Assembly: GCA_000720805.1 (NCBI GenBank)
Contig: JODI01000074.1
Location: 1-40,229 of the forward strand
DNA: 40,229 bases
Reading direction: 5' to 3'
Source: Streptomyces violaceoruber
GTDB lineage: Bacteria > Actinomycetota > Actinomycetes > Streptomycetales > Streptomycetaceae
Positions within the stretch are counted from its first letter, which is position 1. Each line of letters begins with the position of its first letter. The notes below the pieces were generated by a model, which had not been told where the DNA came from, did not search any database, and was given only the letters and a program-made list of their open reading frames with translations. Positions 22,138 to 30,349 of the stretch are shown here, one piece after another. The translations under genes and the position numbers were made by a program.

Positions 22138-22323
22138 GAGCTCCGGATGCGACGGGCTCTCGTCGGTGATCGCCGCCCGGTGCTTCTGCAGGGCGGCCAG
22201 GCGGCCCAAGGAACGCGAGCCCAACCGCAGGCAAGGGTCGGCGACTCGGTAGCGGCGTTCCTTGGACGGCCGCAGCGGGAGGGGCGGTTCGGCCGCCGCC
22301 CGTTTCTCGGTCAGGACGTCCGT
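22138..22323 (-). pseudogene. Relic of a DUF234-type ATPase C-terminal region
   Basis: About 62 codons read TEKRAAAEPPLPLRPSKERR then YRVADPCLRLGSRSLGRLAA. This resembles the C-terminal DUF234 region of archaeal-type AAA ATPases found in Streptomyces (PSKExRYRVADPYLRFWLRFLG), with several key aromatics already changed. There is no start codon, no ATPase domain and no continuation; the frame runs directly into the ArsR promoter. I read it as a decayed fragment left by deletion or transfer. Confidence 0.5.
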
Positions 22324-22433
22324 GGCTCGGGCACGAAGCCCGCCGGGCCGCCGACCGCCGTCGCCGCACAGGACGCCGTAGGCTCGGTGGAGGGGACGTG
22401 CTGTGCAGCTGCGCCCGTGCGGAGAGGCCTCCC

Positions 22434-23516
22434 ATGACCCACCAGCACACCGTCGCATTCGATTCCGGTGCCGATCCGTCCACCGCCCGGGTCGGGGGCA
22501 AGTGCGCCGGTCTGCTGACGATGACCGGCTGCGGGATACCGGTGCCGCCCGGGTTCGCGGTGACCACCGATGCCTTCGACGCCATGCTCGACGGCGGGGG
22601 CCTTCGCGCGGAGATCGGCTCCCTCAGCGCCGGGCTCGACCTCTCCGACACGGCCGGCACCGAGAGGCGCACCGCCGAGATCCGCCGACTGGTCACCGAG
22701 CGGCCCGTGCCGTCCGCGGTCGCGACGGCCGTCACCGCGGCCTACCAGGTCCTCGGGGACGCCGGGGACGTCCCGGTGGCCGTACGGTCGAGCGCCGGAA
22801 CGGAAGACCTGCCGACCGTGAGCTTCGCCGGGCAGTACGACACCTACCTGTGGGTCCGGGGGGCCGACGCCGTCGTCGACGCCGTACGCCGCTGCTGGGC
22901 GAGCCTGTGGACCGCCCGCGCCGTCACCTACCGCGCCGCCAACGGTGTGTCCGAGCAGGGGCTGAGCATGGCAGTCGGCGTGCAGAGGATGGTCGACGCC
23001 CGCACGGCAGGTGTGGCCCTGACCGTGAACCCGGCCGACGGCGACCCGTCGAAGATCGTCATCGACGCCGGCTGGGGACTGGGCGGGCCGCTGGTGTCCG
23101 GTGAGATGACCCCCGACAACTACGTCGTGGACAAGGTGCTGCTCGTCCCCGTACGGACGATGGTGTCGCCGAAGCACCACGAGCTGGTCGCCGCCCCGGA
23201 CGGGCGCGGGCTCGTCCGGCGTGCCGTCGAGGAGGCCCGCCGGCGGGTGCCCTGCCTGGCGCCCGACGAGGTCACCGAGGTCGCCGGGCTGGCCAAGAAC
23301 GTCGAGCGCCACTACGGCTGCCCGCAGGACGTCGAGTGGGCCATCGCCCGTGACCCGAAGGCCGACGAGGAACGCGGCCCCCGGCTGCTGCTGCTCCAGG
23401 CGCGGCCCGAGACGTTCTGGAGCCGCAGGCCACGCGTGAGAGCCGCGGTGGTGCCCGGAGCAGGCGTCTCCAGCATCGCCGACACCATGCTCGGCCTCGG
23501 CACTCTCCCGACCTGA
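22434..23516 (+). CDS. PEP-synthase-type ATP-grasp subunit (PpsB-like)
   Basis: A 360-residue protein equal to the N-terminal ATP-binding part of phosphoenolpyruvate synthase/pyruvate phosphate dikinase. Visible: VGGKCAGLLTMTGCGIPVPP at 20-39 (the Gly-Lys nucleotide loop), VAVRSSAGTEDLPTVSFAGQ at about 115-135, CWASLWTARAVTYR, the VQRMV..GVALTVNP strand, IDAGWGLGGPLVSGEMTPD, and LLLLQARPETFWS at the end of the ATP-grasp domain. It stops there: the swivelling histidine domain is on the next gene. ATG at 22434 follows GGAGAGG. The family transfers the beta-phosphate of ATP to a histidine, releasing AMP and phosphate. Size and split match the 40-kDa protein 2 of phenylphosphate synthase. First gene of a four-gene operon. 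Confidence 0.88.
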   Translation: MTHQHTVAFDSGADPSTARVGGKCAGLLTMTGCGIPVPPGFAVTTDAFDAMLDGGGLRAEIGSLSAGLDLSDTAGTERRTAEIRRLVTERPVPSAVATAVTAAYQVLGDAGDVPVAVRSSAGTEDLPTVSFAGQYDTYLWVRGADAVVDAVRRCWASLWTARAVTYRAANGVSEQGLSMAVGVQRMVDARTAGVALTVNPADGDPSKIVIDAGWGLGGPLVSGEMTPDNYVVDKVLLVPVRTMVSPKHHELVAAPDGRGLVRRAVEEARRRVPCLAPDEVTEVAGLAKNVERHYGCPQDVEWAIARDPKADEERGPRLLLLQARPETFWSRRPRVRAAVVPGAGVSSIADTMLGLGTLPT

Positions 23517-23567
23517 GCGACCCCAGCCCCCGGCCCGGCCACCACGGGCCCGACGAAGGGACCTCGC

Positions 23568-25403
23568 ATGGCGACCCAGTCGAGACCGTCGTCCGGGCAG
23601 CGCACGAGTTTCCCCAGTCCCTACGAGCAGCCGGCGCCCGAGGGAGCTGAGGGCTGGCAGAGCCTGTACCCGTACAACATGCTGTTCCAGCCCGAGCGGC
23701 GCGCCGTGGACGAGGCGAAGTTCTGGTTCTGCGACAGCCAGCACTGGCCCACGGTGCTCAAACCGTTCGAGACGATCGGCCCGGAACTGTCGACGAAGTG
23801 TCTGGGTCAGTTCAACACCCGGCACTTCCTCGTGCCGCCCGCCAACGGCGTGGAATGCCGCATCCACCAGGGCTACGTCTACCACCACCCGCTCACGGTG
23901 GAGCGGGACGAGGCCGCGGCGCGGGTGCCGGAGTTCCGCCGGCGCGCCGGGTACTACTTCGCGCACTGGGACCCGCTGCTGGACAACTGGAAACGCAAGG
24001 TCCTCACCACGATCCGGGAACTGGAGGCGCTCCGGTTCACCGAACTGCCCGACGTCCAGCCGTACGAGGAGATCGAGCGCGGCGTCGGGCTGGACGCGAC
24101 CGAGACCCTGCTCGGCGGGTACGACCAGCTCCTGGCGCTGTGCCACCGGGCCTGGCAGTACCACTTCGAGTTCCTCAACCTCGGCTACGCGGCCTACCTG
24201 GACCTCTTCCAGGCGTGCGGACAGTGGTTCCCCGGCATCCCCGACCAGGCCGTCGCGGCCATGGTCCAAGGCGTGGACATGGAACTGTTCCGCCCGGACG
24301 ACGAGCTGAAGCGGCTGGCGAAGCTCGCCGTCGAACTGGGCCTGGAGCACCTGCTGACCGTCCCCGGCCCCGGACAGGACACCCTCGACGCCGTCGCACT
24401 GGCGCCGAGGGGCCGGGACTGGCTCGATGCCTGGGAAGCAGCCCGCGACCCGTGGTTCAACTTCACCTCGGGCAACGGCTTCTACGCCGACGACCGGTAC
24501 TGGCGGGACGACCCCGCACTGCCCCTGGGTTACATCCGCGACTACGTCCTGCGGCTGCGCCGGGGCGAGAACGTCGACCGGCGGGTGACCGAGCTCGTCG
24601 CCGAACGAGACCGGATCACAGGTGAGTACGCCGCCCTGCTCGACCCCGCCCAGCGCACGGACCTCGAGGCCAAACTGCGGCTCGCCCGAAAGGTCTACCC
24701 GTATGTGGAGAACCACAACTTCTACATCGAGCACTGGTCGATGGGCGTCTTCTGGCGCAAGACCCGGCAGCTGTCCGCGCTGCTGCACCGGGCAGGCTTC
24801 TGGCCCGGCGAGAGCGACATGCTGTACCTCACCCGCGACGAGGCCCGCGGCGCACTGTTCGACTTCGCGTCCGGCTGGGCGCGGGGCAGCGCGCCGGTCG
24901 GCCCCGATCACTGGCCGCCCGAGGTGGAACGGCGGCGGCGGATCGTGCGCGCCCTGGCGACCCGGCGCCCGGAACCGGCGCTGAACCGGCCGCCCGCCGC
25001 CGTCACGGAGCCGTTCAGCATCATGCTGTGGGGCATCACCAGCGAACAGGTCCGGTCCTGGCTGGCCGACTGCGCCACCACCGGCGACCTGACCGGCCTG
25101 GCCGCGTCGCCCGGACGCGCGGACGGACCGGCCCGGATCGTCCACAGCCCCGCGGAGCTGGATCTCGTACGGGACGGGGAGATCCTCGTCGCGCCGGTCA
25201 CCGCGCCCAGCTGGGCCCCGGTGTTCGGCCGGATACGGGCCACGGTGACCGACATAGGCGGGGTGATGTCGCACGCCGCCATCGTCTGCCGCGAGTACTC
25301 CCTGCCCGCCGTCACGGGAACCGGGTCGGCGTCCACCCGTATCAGGACGGGGCAGCGGATCCTGGTGGACGGCACGGCCGGCACCGTCACCCTCCTCGAC
25401 TGA
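23568..25403 (+). CDS. PEP-utilizer swivelling-histidine and substrate subunit (PpsA-like phosphotransferase)
   Basis: A 611-residue protein. The C-terminal 90 residues are the mobile phosphohistidine domain of PEP-utilising enzymes, with DIGGVMSHAAIVCREYSLPA carrying the predicted phospho-acceptor His569. Residues 1-510 are a large helical region rich in Trp, Tyr and His (for example FWFCDSQHWPTVLKPFETIG and YAAYLDLFQACGQWFPGIPD), which should bind the phosphate acceptor. It has no PEP-binding TIM barrel of PEP synthase (no C-terminal catalytic Cys motif is seen). The arrangement, subunit size and histidine position recall protein 1 (70 kDa) of phenylphosphate synthase; rifampin phosphotransferase uses the same domains but in one chain with a different order. 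The acceptor here is unknown. 51 bp after the ATP-grasp gene. Confidence 0.85.
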   Translation: MATQSRPSSGQRTSFPSPYEQPAPEGAEGWQSLYPYNMLFQPERRAVDEAKFWFCDSQHWPTVLKPFETIGPELSTKCLGQFNTRHFLVPPANGVECRIHQGYVYHHPLTVERDEAAARVPEFRRRAGYYFAHWDPLLDNWKRKVLTTIRELEALRFTELPDVQPYEEIERGVGLDATETLLGGYDQLLALCHRAWQYHFEFLNLGYAAYLDLFQACGQWFPGIPDQAVAAMVQGVDMELFRPDDELKRLAKLAVELGLEHLLTVPGPGQDTLDAVALAPRGRDWLDAWEAARDPWFNFTSGNGFYADDRYWRDDPALPLGYIRDYVLRLRRGENVDRRVTELVAERDRITGEYAALLDPAQRTDLEAKLRLARKVYPYVENHNFYIEHWSMGVFWRKTRQLSALLHRAGFWPGESDMLYLTRDEARGALFDFASGWARGSAPVGPDHWPPEVERRRRIVRALATRRPEPALNRPPAAVTEPFSIMLWGITSEQVRSWLADCATTGDLTGLAASPGRADGPARIVHSPAELDLVRDGEILVAPVTAPSWAPVFGRIRATVTDIGGVMSHAAIVCREYSLPAVTGTGSASTRIRTGQRILVDGTAGTVTLLD

Positions 25404-25430
25404 GTGTGCTCGTACCGAAAGGAGACCGGC

Positions 25431-26141
25431 ATGCCCCCCGCTCCGCTTCCCGTCCTCCCGCTCGCCGCGTCGCAGATCCCCCCGGCGGACGAGGTGCCCG
25501 CACTGGTGCGCCTGACCGGGGTCGAGCAGGAGATCTGGGACCGCGCCCTGCCGTATCTCGACGTGCGTGACAACGACGCGCACTCGCTCTACGCCTACGG
25601 CCTTGCCACCACGCTGCTGAACGCGGTGCCACAGGCCCGTGCCGACGTCGTGCTCCCGGCGATCCTCCTGCACGACACCGGCTGGAAGACCGTCGACCCG
25701 GCACGCATCCTGCCCGCCATCGCCCCCGGCTCCCACGACCCCGACACCGTCCGCGCACACGAGACCGAGGGCGCCCTCATCGCCGATCGCATCCTCACCG
25801 ACCTCGGGTACCCGCGGGAAAGCACCGCGCTGATCATGGCGATCGTCGACGGCCACGACACCCGGCGGCACGCCCTGAACGCCGACGACGCGGTGGTCAA
25901 GGACGCCGACAAGCTGTGGCGGCTCACCCCGCACGGGCTGCGGACCGTCGGCTCCTGGTTCTGCCTCGACGTCGAGCAGACGCTGCGACTGGTCCTGGCG
26001 CACACCTATGACCGGCTGCTCACCGAAACGGGCCGCGTGATCGGCCGCGCGCTGGCCGCCTGCGCGGGGCTCGACCAGAGCCCGCAGCGGCTGGCGATCG
26101 GAGGCCGGACCCCGCGGACGAGCGGTGGCCATCCGGGTTGA
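25431..26141 (+). CDS. HD-domain phosphohydrolase
   Basis: A 236-residue HD-superfamily metal-dependent phosphohydrolase. The conserved ligands are all visible: His51 (DNDAHSLYAYG), His81-Asp82 (ILLHDTGWK), His110 (AHETEG), His142-Asp143 (GHDTRR) and Asp158/Asp160 (KDADKLW). The ATG at 25431 follows an excellent AAAGGAG six bases upstream. It sits 27 bp after the phosphohistidine subunit, the place where phenylphosphate synthase has a CBS-domain protein. A hydrolase here could remove the phosphate added by the dikinase pair, or act on a nucleotide product. That link is inferred from gene order only. Its stop overlaps or abuts the start of the next gene. Confidence 0.88.
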   Translation: MPPAPLPVLPLAASQIPPADEVPALVRLTGVEQEIWDRALPYLDVRDNDAHSLYAYGLATTLLNAVPQARADVVLPAILLHDTGWKTVDPARILPAIAPGSHDPDTVRAHETEGALIADRILTDLGYPRESTALIMAIVDGHDTRRHALNADDAVVKDADKLWRLTPHGLRTVGSWFCLDVEQTLRLVLAHTYDRLLTETGRVIGRALAACAGLDQSPQRLAIGGRTPRTSGGHPG

Positions 26142-26143
26142 TT

Positions 26144-28597
26144 ATGGATATTCCGCGCACCACGCTGGACGCTATGGACACGTCGTACGTCCTCGGACTG
26201 GTCGTGACCGACCGGCGCGGGCTGATCACCGGGTGGAGCCCGGGGGCGGAACGCCTGCTGGGACACACGGCCGCGGACGCCGTGAGGCAGCCGCTCGCGG
26301 AGCTGCTGGGGCTGGAGGACGCCGACGGCCCCGGGGAGCGGCACATGGTGCTCCCGGTGCGGCACGGCGACGGCAGCCTGCTGACGCTGCCGGTCTCCAG
26401 CTATCCCCTGGCCGGCGACGTCACGCCCGGGTGGGAAACCGAACCCGGTTCGGTCCTGGTCGTCGGCCCGCCGCCGACCGGGGTCGCGCTCAGGGAGCGG
26501 GGGGCGTTGTCCGCCTGGGCCCTGGAAGCTTCGCCGATGGCGCTCACGGTCTACGACACCGACCTGCGGTGCGTGTGGCAGAGCGACCGGATGCGCCGCC
26601 TCAGCGGCGTCGCCGACGAGCGACGGCGCGGACGCCGCCTCACCGACGACCTGACCGGCCCGGACGCCGTTCAGTGGGAGGAACGGATGCGACTGGCCCT
26701 GCTGACGGGCGAGGAGCAGGCCGGCGAGATCAAGGGCAGCATCCTGGCGGCGTCCGACTCCCGGGTCTTCCATGTCTCCGCGACACCGCTGCGGGACGAT
26801 CGGGGCCAGACGCTCGGCGTCTGCACCACCGTGACGGACGTGACCCGGGCCAGCCGCGACCGCGAGCGCCTGGCCCTGCTGAACGACGCGAGCGTCCGCA
26901 TCGGCAGCACCCTGGACGTGACCCGGACCGGCCGGGAGCTGACCGAGGTGGTGGTGCCCCGGTTCGCCGACTTCGCCCGCGTCGACCTGCTGGAGGTACT
27001 GCTCAGGGGCGACGAGCCCGCCCACGGGCCGATCGCCGGGGCCGTCCGGCTGCGCCGGATCGCGGAGCTGAACCTGTCCGAGGGCGTCCTGGAGGCGCAT
27101 ACCACCGCCGGCGACTCCGACGTCTATCTCGCCAACTCGCCCGCGGCGCTGTGCCTGGCCAGCGGACGCTCGGCGGTGTACCGGACCGAGGACCCCGTGA
27201 TCCGCGTCTGGGCGGCCTCGAGCCCGGCGCGGCAGGCGAAGATCGCCCGGTACGAGACGCACTCGTGGATGCTGGTGCCGGTCAGGGCCCGGGGGACGAC
27301 TCTGGGTGCGGTGATGTTCGCCCGAACCCGCGAGACCCTCGAGCCTTTCGACGCCGATGACCTCGCCTTGGCCGAGGACCTGGTGGCCCGGGCGGCGGTG
27401 TGTCTGGACAACGCGCGGCGGTTCACCCGGGAGCGCACGGCGGCACTCGCGCTGCAGCGAAGTCTGCTTCCGCAGCGGCTGCCGCACCAGTCGGCGGTGG
27501 AGGTGGCCTCGCGTTATCTGCCCGCGTCACCGAGCTTGGGGGTGGGGGGCGACTGGTTCGACGTGATCCGGCTGTCGGGTGAGCGGGTGGCCCTGGTGGT
27601 CGGGGACGTCGTGGGGCACGGGATCCACGCGGCGGCGGCGATGGGGCGGCTGCGGACCGCTGTGCGTACGCTCGCGGACGTCGATCCGACCCCGGACGAA
27701 CTGCTGACCCGGCTGGACGACCTGGTGATCCAGCTGTCCGCGGAGTCGGGGGGTGACCTGGGCGGCGGCCCGGGGGCGGACATCGGTGCGACGTGCCTGT
27801 ACGCCGTGTACGACCCGGTGACCGGGCGGTGTTCGCTGGCCCGGGCCGGTCATCCGGCACCTGTTCTGGTGACCCCGGACGGGGCGGCCGGGTTCCTGGA
27901 TGCCCCGGCCGGGCCGCCGCTCGGCCTGGGTGGTGTGCCCTTCGAGTCGGTGGAGGTGACGCTGTCGCCGGGGAGCCTGCTGGCGCTGTACACCGACGGC
28001 CTGGTCGAGTCCCGGCAGCAGGATCTGGATGTGGGCCTGGAGAACCTGCGCAGGACACTGACCGTCCCTGCCGACTCGCTGGAGGACCTGTGCGAACACG
28101 TGGTGAGGACGGTGCTCCCGGATGGACCGGCCGACGACGCGGCGCTGTTGCTGGTGAGGACTCGGGCACTGGACGGGCGGCGGGTCGCGGTGTGGGAGGT
28201 GGCCGCGGACGCGGCGGCGGTGCCGCGGGTGCGTTCGGAGAGCGCCCGCACGCTGGAGTCGTGGGGCCTGGAGGAGGCCGCGTTCGTGACCGAGCTGGTG
28301 GTCAGTGAGCTGGTGACGAACGCCATCCGGTACGGCGGTTCCCCGATCCAGTTGCGGCTGATCCACGACCAGGTGCTGACCTGTGAGGTCTCGGACACGA
28401 ACAGCACCGCGCCACACATGCGGCGGGCGCGGGTGTTCGACGAGGGCGGCCGAGGTCTGCTGCTGGTCGCCCAGCTGACGCAGCGGTGGGGGACGCGGCA
28501 GACCTCCACCGGCAAGACGATCTGGTGCGAGCAGACCCTGCCGACGCAGATGAGCCCGGACCGGCCCGACGAGCCGGAGCCGGTCGAGGCGGCATGA
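26144..28597 (+). CDS. PAS-GAF-PP2C (SpoIIE)-HATPase regulatory protein
   Basis: An 817-residue cytoplasmic signalling protein. Order: PAS (about 10-105), second PAS (about 120-235, ending VCTTVTDVTRASRDRERLAL), GAF (about 240-425), SpoIIE-type PP2C phosphatase (about 440-650: GGDWFDVIRL, VGDVVGHG, YTDGLVE, DDAALLLVR metal-site motifs), and an anti-sigma-like HATPase domain (about 670-795: N-box ELVVSELVTNAIRYG, G-box DEGGRGLLLV). Such proteins combine a serine phosphatase acting on anti-anti-sigma factors with a kinase-like domain, and are abundant in Streptomyces. The start may be this ATG or an upstream TTG at 26138 that overlaps the HD gene stop, so coupling is likely. Its presence in the dikinase operon suggests sensing linked to that reaction. 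Confidence 0.88.
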   Translation: MDIPRTTLDAMDTSYVLGLVVTDRRGLITGWSPGAERLLGHTAADAVRQPLAELLGLEDADGPGERHMVLPVRHGDGSLLTLPVSSYPLAGDVTPGWETEPGSVLVVGPPPTGVALRERGALSAWALEASPMALTVYDTDLRCVWQSDRMRRLSGVADERRRGRRLTDDLTGPDAVQWEERMRLALLTGEEQAGEIKGSILAASDSRVFHVSATPLRDDRGQTLGVCTTVTDVTRASRDRERLALLNDASVRIGSTLDVTRTGRELTEVVVPRFADFARVDLLEVLLRGDEPAHGPIAGAVRLRRIAELNLSEGVLEAHTTAGDSDVYLANSPAALCLASGRSAVYRTEDPVIRVWAASSPARQAKIARYETHSWMLVPVRARGTTLGAVMFARTRETLEPFDADDLALAEDLVARAAVCLDNARRFTRERTAALALQRSLLPQRLPHQSAVEVASRYLPASPSLGVGGDWFDVIRLSGERVALVVGDVVGHGIHAAAAMGRLRTAVRTLADVDPTPDELLTRLDDLVIQLSAESGGDLGGGPGADIGATCLYAVYDPVTGRCSLARAGHPAPVLVTPDGAAGFLDAPAGPPLGLGGVPFESVEVTLSPGSLLALYTDGLVESRQQDLDVGLENLRRTLTVPADSLEDLCEHVVRTVLPDGPADDAALLLVRTRALDGRRVAVWEVAADAAAVPRVRSESARTLESWGLEEAAFVTELVVSELVTNAIRYGGSPIQLRLIHDQVLTCEVSDTNSTAPHMRRARVFDEGGRGLLLVAQLTQRWGTRQTSTGKTIWCEQTLPTQMSPDRPDEPEPVEAA

Positions 28598-28604
28598 TCC
28601 GGGG

Positions 28605-28644
28605 CCGCGGGCGGTGGGGCCCTTCGACACCGTGCCCGGTGAGG
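28605..28644. repeat. Left copy of 40-bp direct repeat flanking the tRNA-Ser islet
   Basis: Matches 30612-30651 at 37 of 40 positions. The right copy is the DNA directly 3' of tRNA-Ser(GGA), including the second arm of its terminator. This left copy has one terminator arm only and begins 8 bp after the phosphatase gene stop. It looks like a duplicated insertion boundary. Confidence 0.8.
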
Positions 28645-28656
28645 ACCACGCGGCTG

Positions 28657-28878
28657 TCCGGGCATGACCCCGTCAATGCGGGAGAGGGTGAAAACACGCT
28701 CGTCGTCGCGCAGGTGGCACCAGGCGTACAGGTGGGGCGGGTCGAGATCCAGCTCGCTGAGGGTCCGTATGGTGCGGCTGCCCGAGGCGGCGACGTATTG
28801 GATGGTGACCGGCCGGCCTTCGTTGACGGCATGGGCTCGGCCTGAGAGGGCCCGAGCGGAGTCCGTGGTCAGGCAGCT
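28657..28878 (-). pseudogene. WYL-domain fragment
   Basis: About 74 codons carrying a recognisable WYL-domain core: HAVNEGRPVTIQYVAASGSR, LSELDLDPPHLYAWCHLRDD, ERVFTLSRIDGVMPG. WYL domains bind nucleic acids or nucleotides and are usually the C-terminal half of HTH regulators or defence regulators. Here there is no start codon or HTH, and the upstream codons show no similarity, so it is a truncated relic. It lies just inside the left copy of the 40-bp repeat. Confidence 0.6.
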
Positions 28879-28985
28879 GTTGTGGGGCGTGGGCTGCCGT
28901 GGAACATTCAAGTCCCGCTCCACTGGCTTGTTCCCCGCTCGATCTGGTGCGGTTGTGGTGCGGCCGTTGAAACATGGCGACGAGG

Positions 28986-29705
28986 TCAGTGCTCGCGGCG
29001 GCCGCACTCAGCTGGGCAGAGGGCAGACCTTGGCAGGGGCTCGGACGGCGCTTGCCCAAGTTGGATGCACGCGGCGCCCGAGGCCTCGGCCGTCAACGCG
29101 TTGATCCACACGGCGGTTGCAGGCTGCTCGGAAAGTGGGCTGTGCATCTCGGCCTCGACCGGTGTTTCGAAGGGTGTGCCTTCGAGCGTGGCGAGGGCGG
29201 TCAGAGTACCGCCGGAGTGGGGTTCTGTTTCCTCGATGGTCATCCACCAGTGAAGCTCTGCCTCTGCCAGGATTCGCTTGCCGTGGTTCCCGCGGGCGAG
29301 AAGAGCGCTGCGACGGCCGCGGATCTCGCGTGCGATGGCGCAGCAGAGCGGGACGTCGGTGCCGTAGGAAGTGTCCACCCGGTTGTAGCCGGCGATCGGG
29401 AAGTAGCCCAGCGCGTCCGCCAGGAGCCCGAGGGCCGCGTCCTGAATACGCGGCCGCCGACCGTGCTCGACGAGATCCAGCAGGACTGGCGTGGCAGCGT
29501 AGGCCGCGGGAAACACCATGGCGGCGTGACTGCAGACGAAGCCGCAACCGGCGAGGCTGGCTGCCGCGTCACCTGTCTCGTGGGCGGTGGTGGACACTGT
29601 CAGCAGCCGGAGGGCGTGAGCGACGCTCTCCGGATCGTCCCACTGGTTCCGCGTCGGGTTGGGTATCGCCGACCACTTCACGGCGTTGATGGCGTCAAGT
29701 GACAC
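28986..29705 (-). CDS. Hypothetical protein, helical-repeat-like
   Basis: A 239-residue ORF from a GTG (VSLDAINAVKWSAIPNPTRN). The sequence is Ala/Leu-rich and mostly helical, with stretches such as ESVAHALRLLTVSTTAHETG, AATPVLLDLVEHGRR and DAALGLLADALGYFPIAGYN that suggest HEAT/ARM-like repeats. I do not recognise a family. It lies inside the repeat-bounded islet at tRNA-Ser(GGA), transcribed opposite to the flanking core genes. No neighbour on the same strand is intact. It may be cargo of a lost mobile element. The C-terminal 30 residues (PRSALCPAECGRREH) look unstructured and could be readthrough from a truncated original. Confidence 0.6.
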   Translation of the reverse strand: MSLDAINAVKWSAIPNPTRNQWDDPESVAHALRLLTVSTTAHETGDAAASLAGCGFVCSHAAMVFPAAYAATPVLLDLVEHGRRPRIQDAALGLLADALGYFPIAGYNRVDTSYGTDVPLCCAIAREIRGRRSALLARGNHGKRILAEAELHWWMTIEETEPHSGGTLTALATLEGTPFETPVEAEMHSPLSEQPATAVWINALTAEASGAACIQLGQAPSEPLPRSALCPAECGRREH

Positions 29706-29863
29706 GCTCGCATTCTGCCGGAGCGTGCTACGGGCACGGGAAGGGCAGCAGCCCAGCCCGCCAGTGATCCGGTGACCCGGACCATGATCGGTCCGGGGTC
29801 GTTGATGTCACCCGTCGATGTCAGAACGGCGTGACCGCACGCGCTCGCCGGCACGATGATCCC

Positions 29864-30349
29864 GTGGTCGACCTGGAGCGCATCAAAGCGGAGACCGTGG
29901 CGTACTTCCGAGCGCTTGATGAGAACGCCACCCCGCGGCATCACTTCCGCCACGTCGACGAGGAGGGCGGCTTGTGGTACTTCGAGGCCGTGCCCGACCG
30001 CGGCGAGTTGGTAGCCATCGAGCAAGCCGAGCTGACCCCGGCCGGCCGACTCCACCGGTACAGCTGGGAGCACCTGGAGGACGAGCACGGCTTCGTGCAA
30101 CTTGGTCGGCGGCATCAGTTTGGGAAGCTGCGATCATTTGGGCCCGGCTCCGGCGCTGGCCTGGACGAACGTGTCGCTCGGGGCCTCGATGGGGTGCTGA
30201 CCCTTTCACCGTGGTTCCCCGCTGTTCCCCGCTCGCGAGCGCGTTGCTGTGGCGAACTCGGTGCGGTGAGCGGTCGTGTGCCCGTCGTGAGCACAAGTCG
30301 ACCAAGTCCCGGGCCGGACGTCGCACCATCGGCCTGCCCGATCCACTGA
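29864..30349 (+). CDS. Hypothetical protein, probably 3'-truncated and fused out of frame to islet DNA
   Basis: An ORF from a GTG at 29864 (VVDLERIKAETVAYFRALDE). The first 80 residues are protein-like: HHFRHVDEEGGLWYFEAVPD then GELVAIEQAELTPAGRLHRY and SWEHLEDEHGFVQLG. From about 30110 the composition changes to Gly/Pro/Ser-rich text and the frame runs into the integrase relic to stop at 30349, so the tail is probably not native. A start at 29831 is also possible. I know of no family for the N-terminal part. It sits in the repeat-bounded islet. Confidence 0.45.
   Translation: MVDLERIKAETVAYFRALDENATPRHHFRHVDEEGGLWYFEAVPDRGELVAIEQAELTPAGRLHRYSWEHLEDEHGFVQLGRRHQFGKLRSFGPGSGAGLDERVARGLDGVLTLSPWFPAVPRSRARCCGELGAVSGRVPVVSTSRPSPGPDVAPSACPIH

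Noticed and set aside
22434..25403. Annotation as rifampin phosphotransferase (rph)
   Set aside because: That enzyme is a single chain with a short rifampin-binding domain; here the ATP-grasp is a separate gene and the 500-residue acceptor region is larger and different. It is kept as a related possibility only.
22311..26132. Very long open frame on the minus strand opposite the dikinase and HD genes
   Set aside because: It is the usual antisense shadow of GC3-rich coding DNA: composition is Arg/Gly/Ala/Val-rich without any domain, while the plus-strand frames carry clear motifs.
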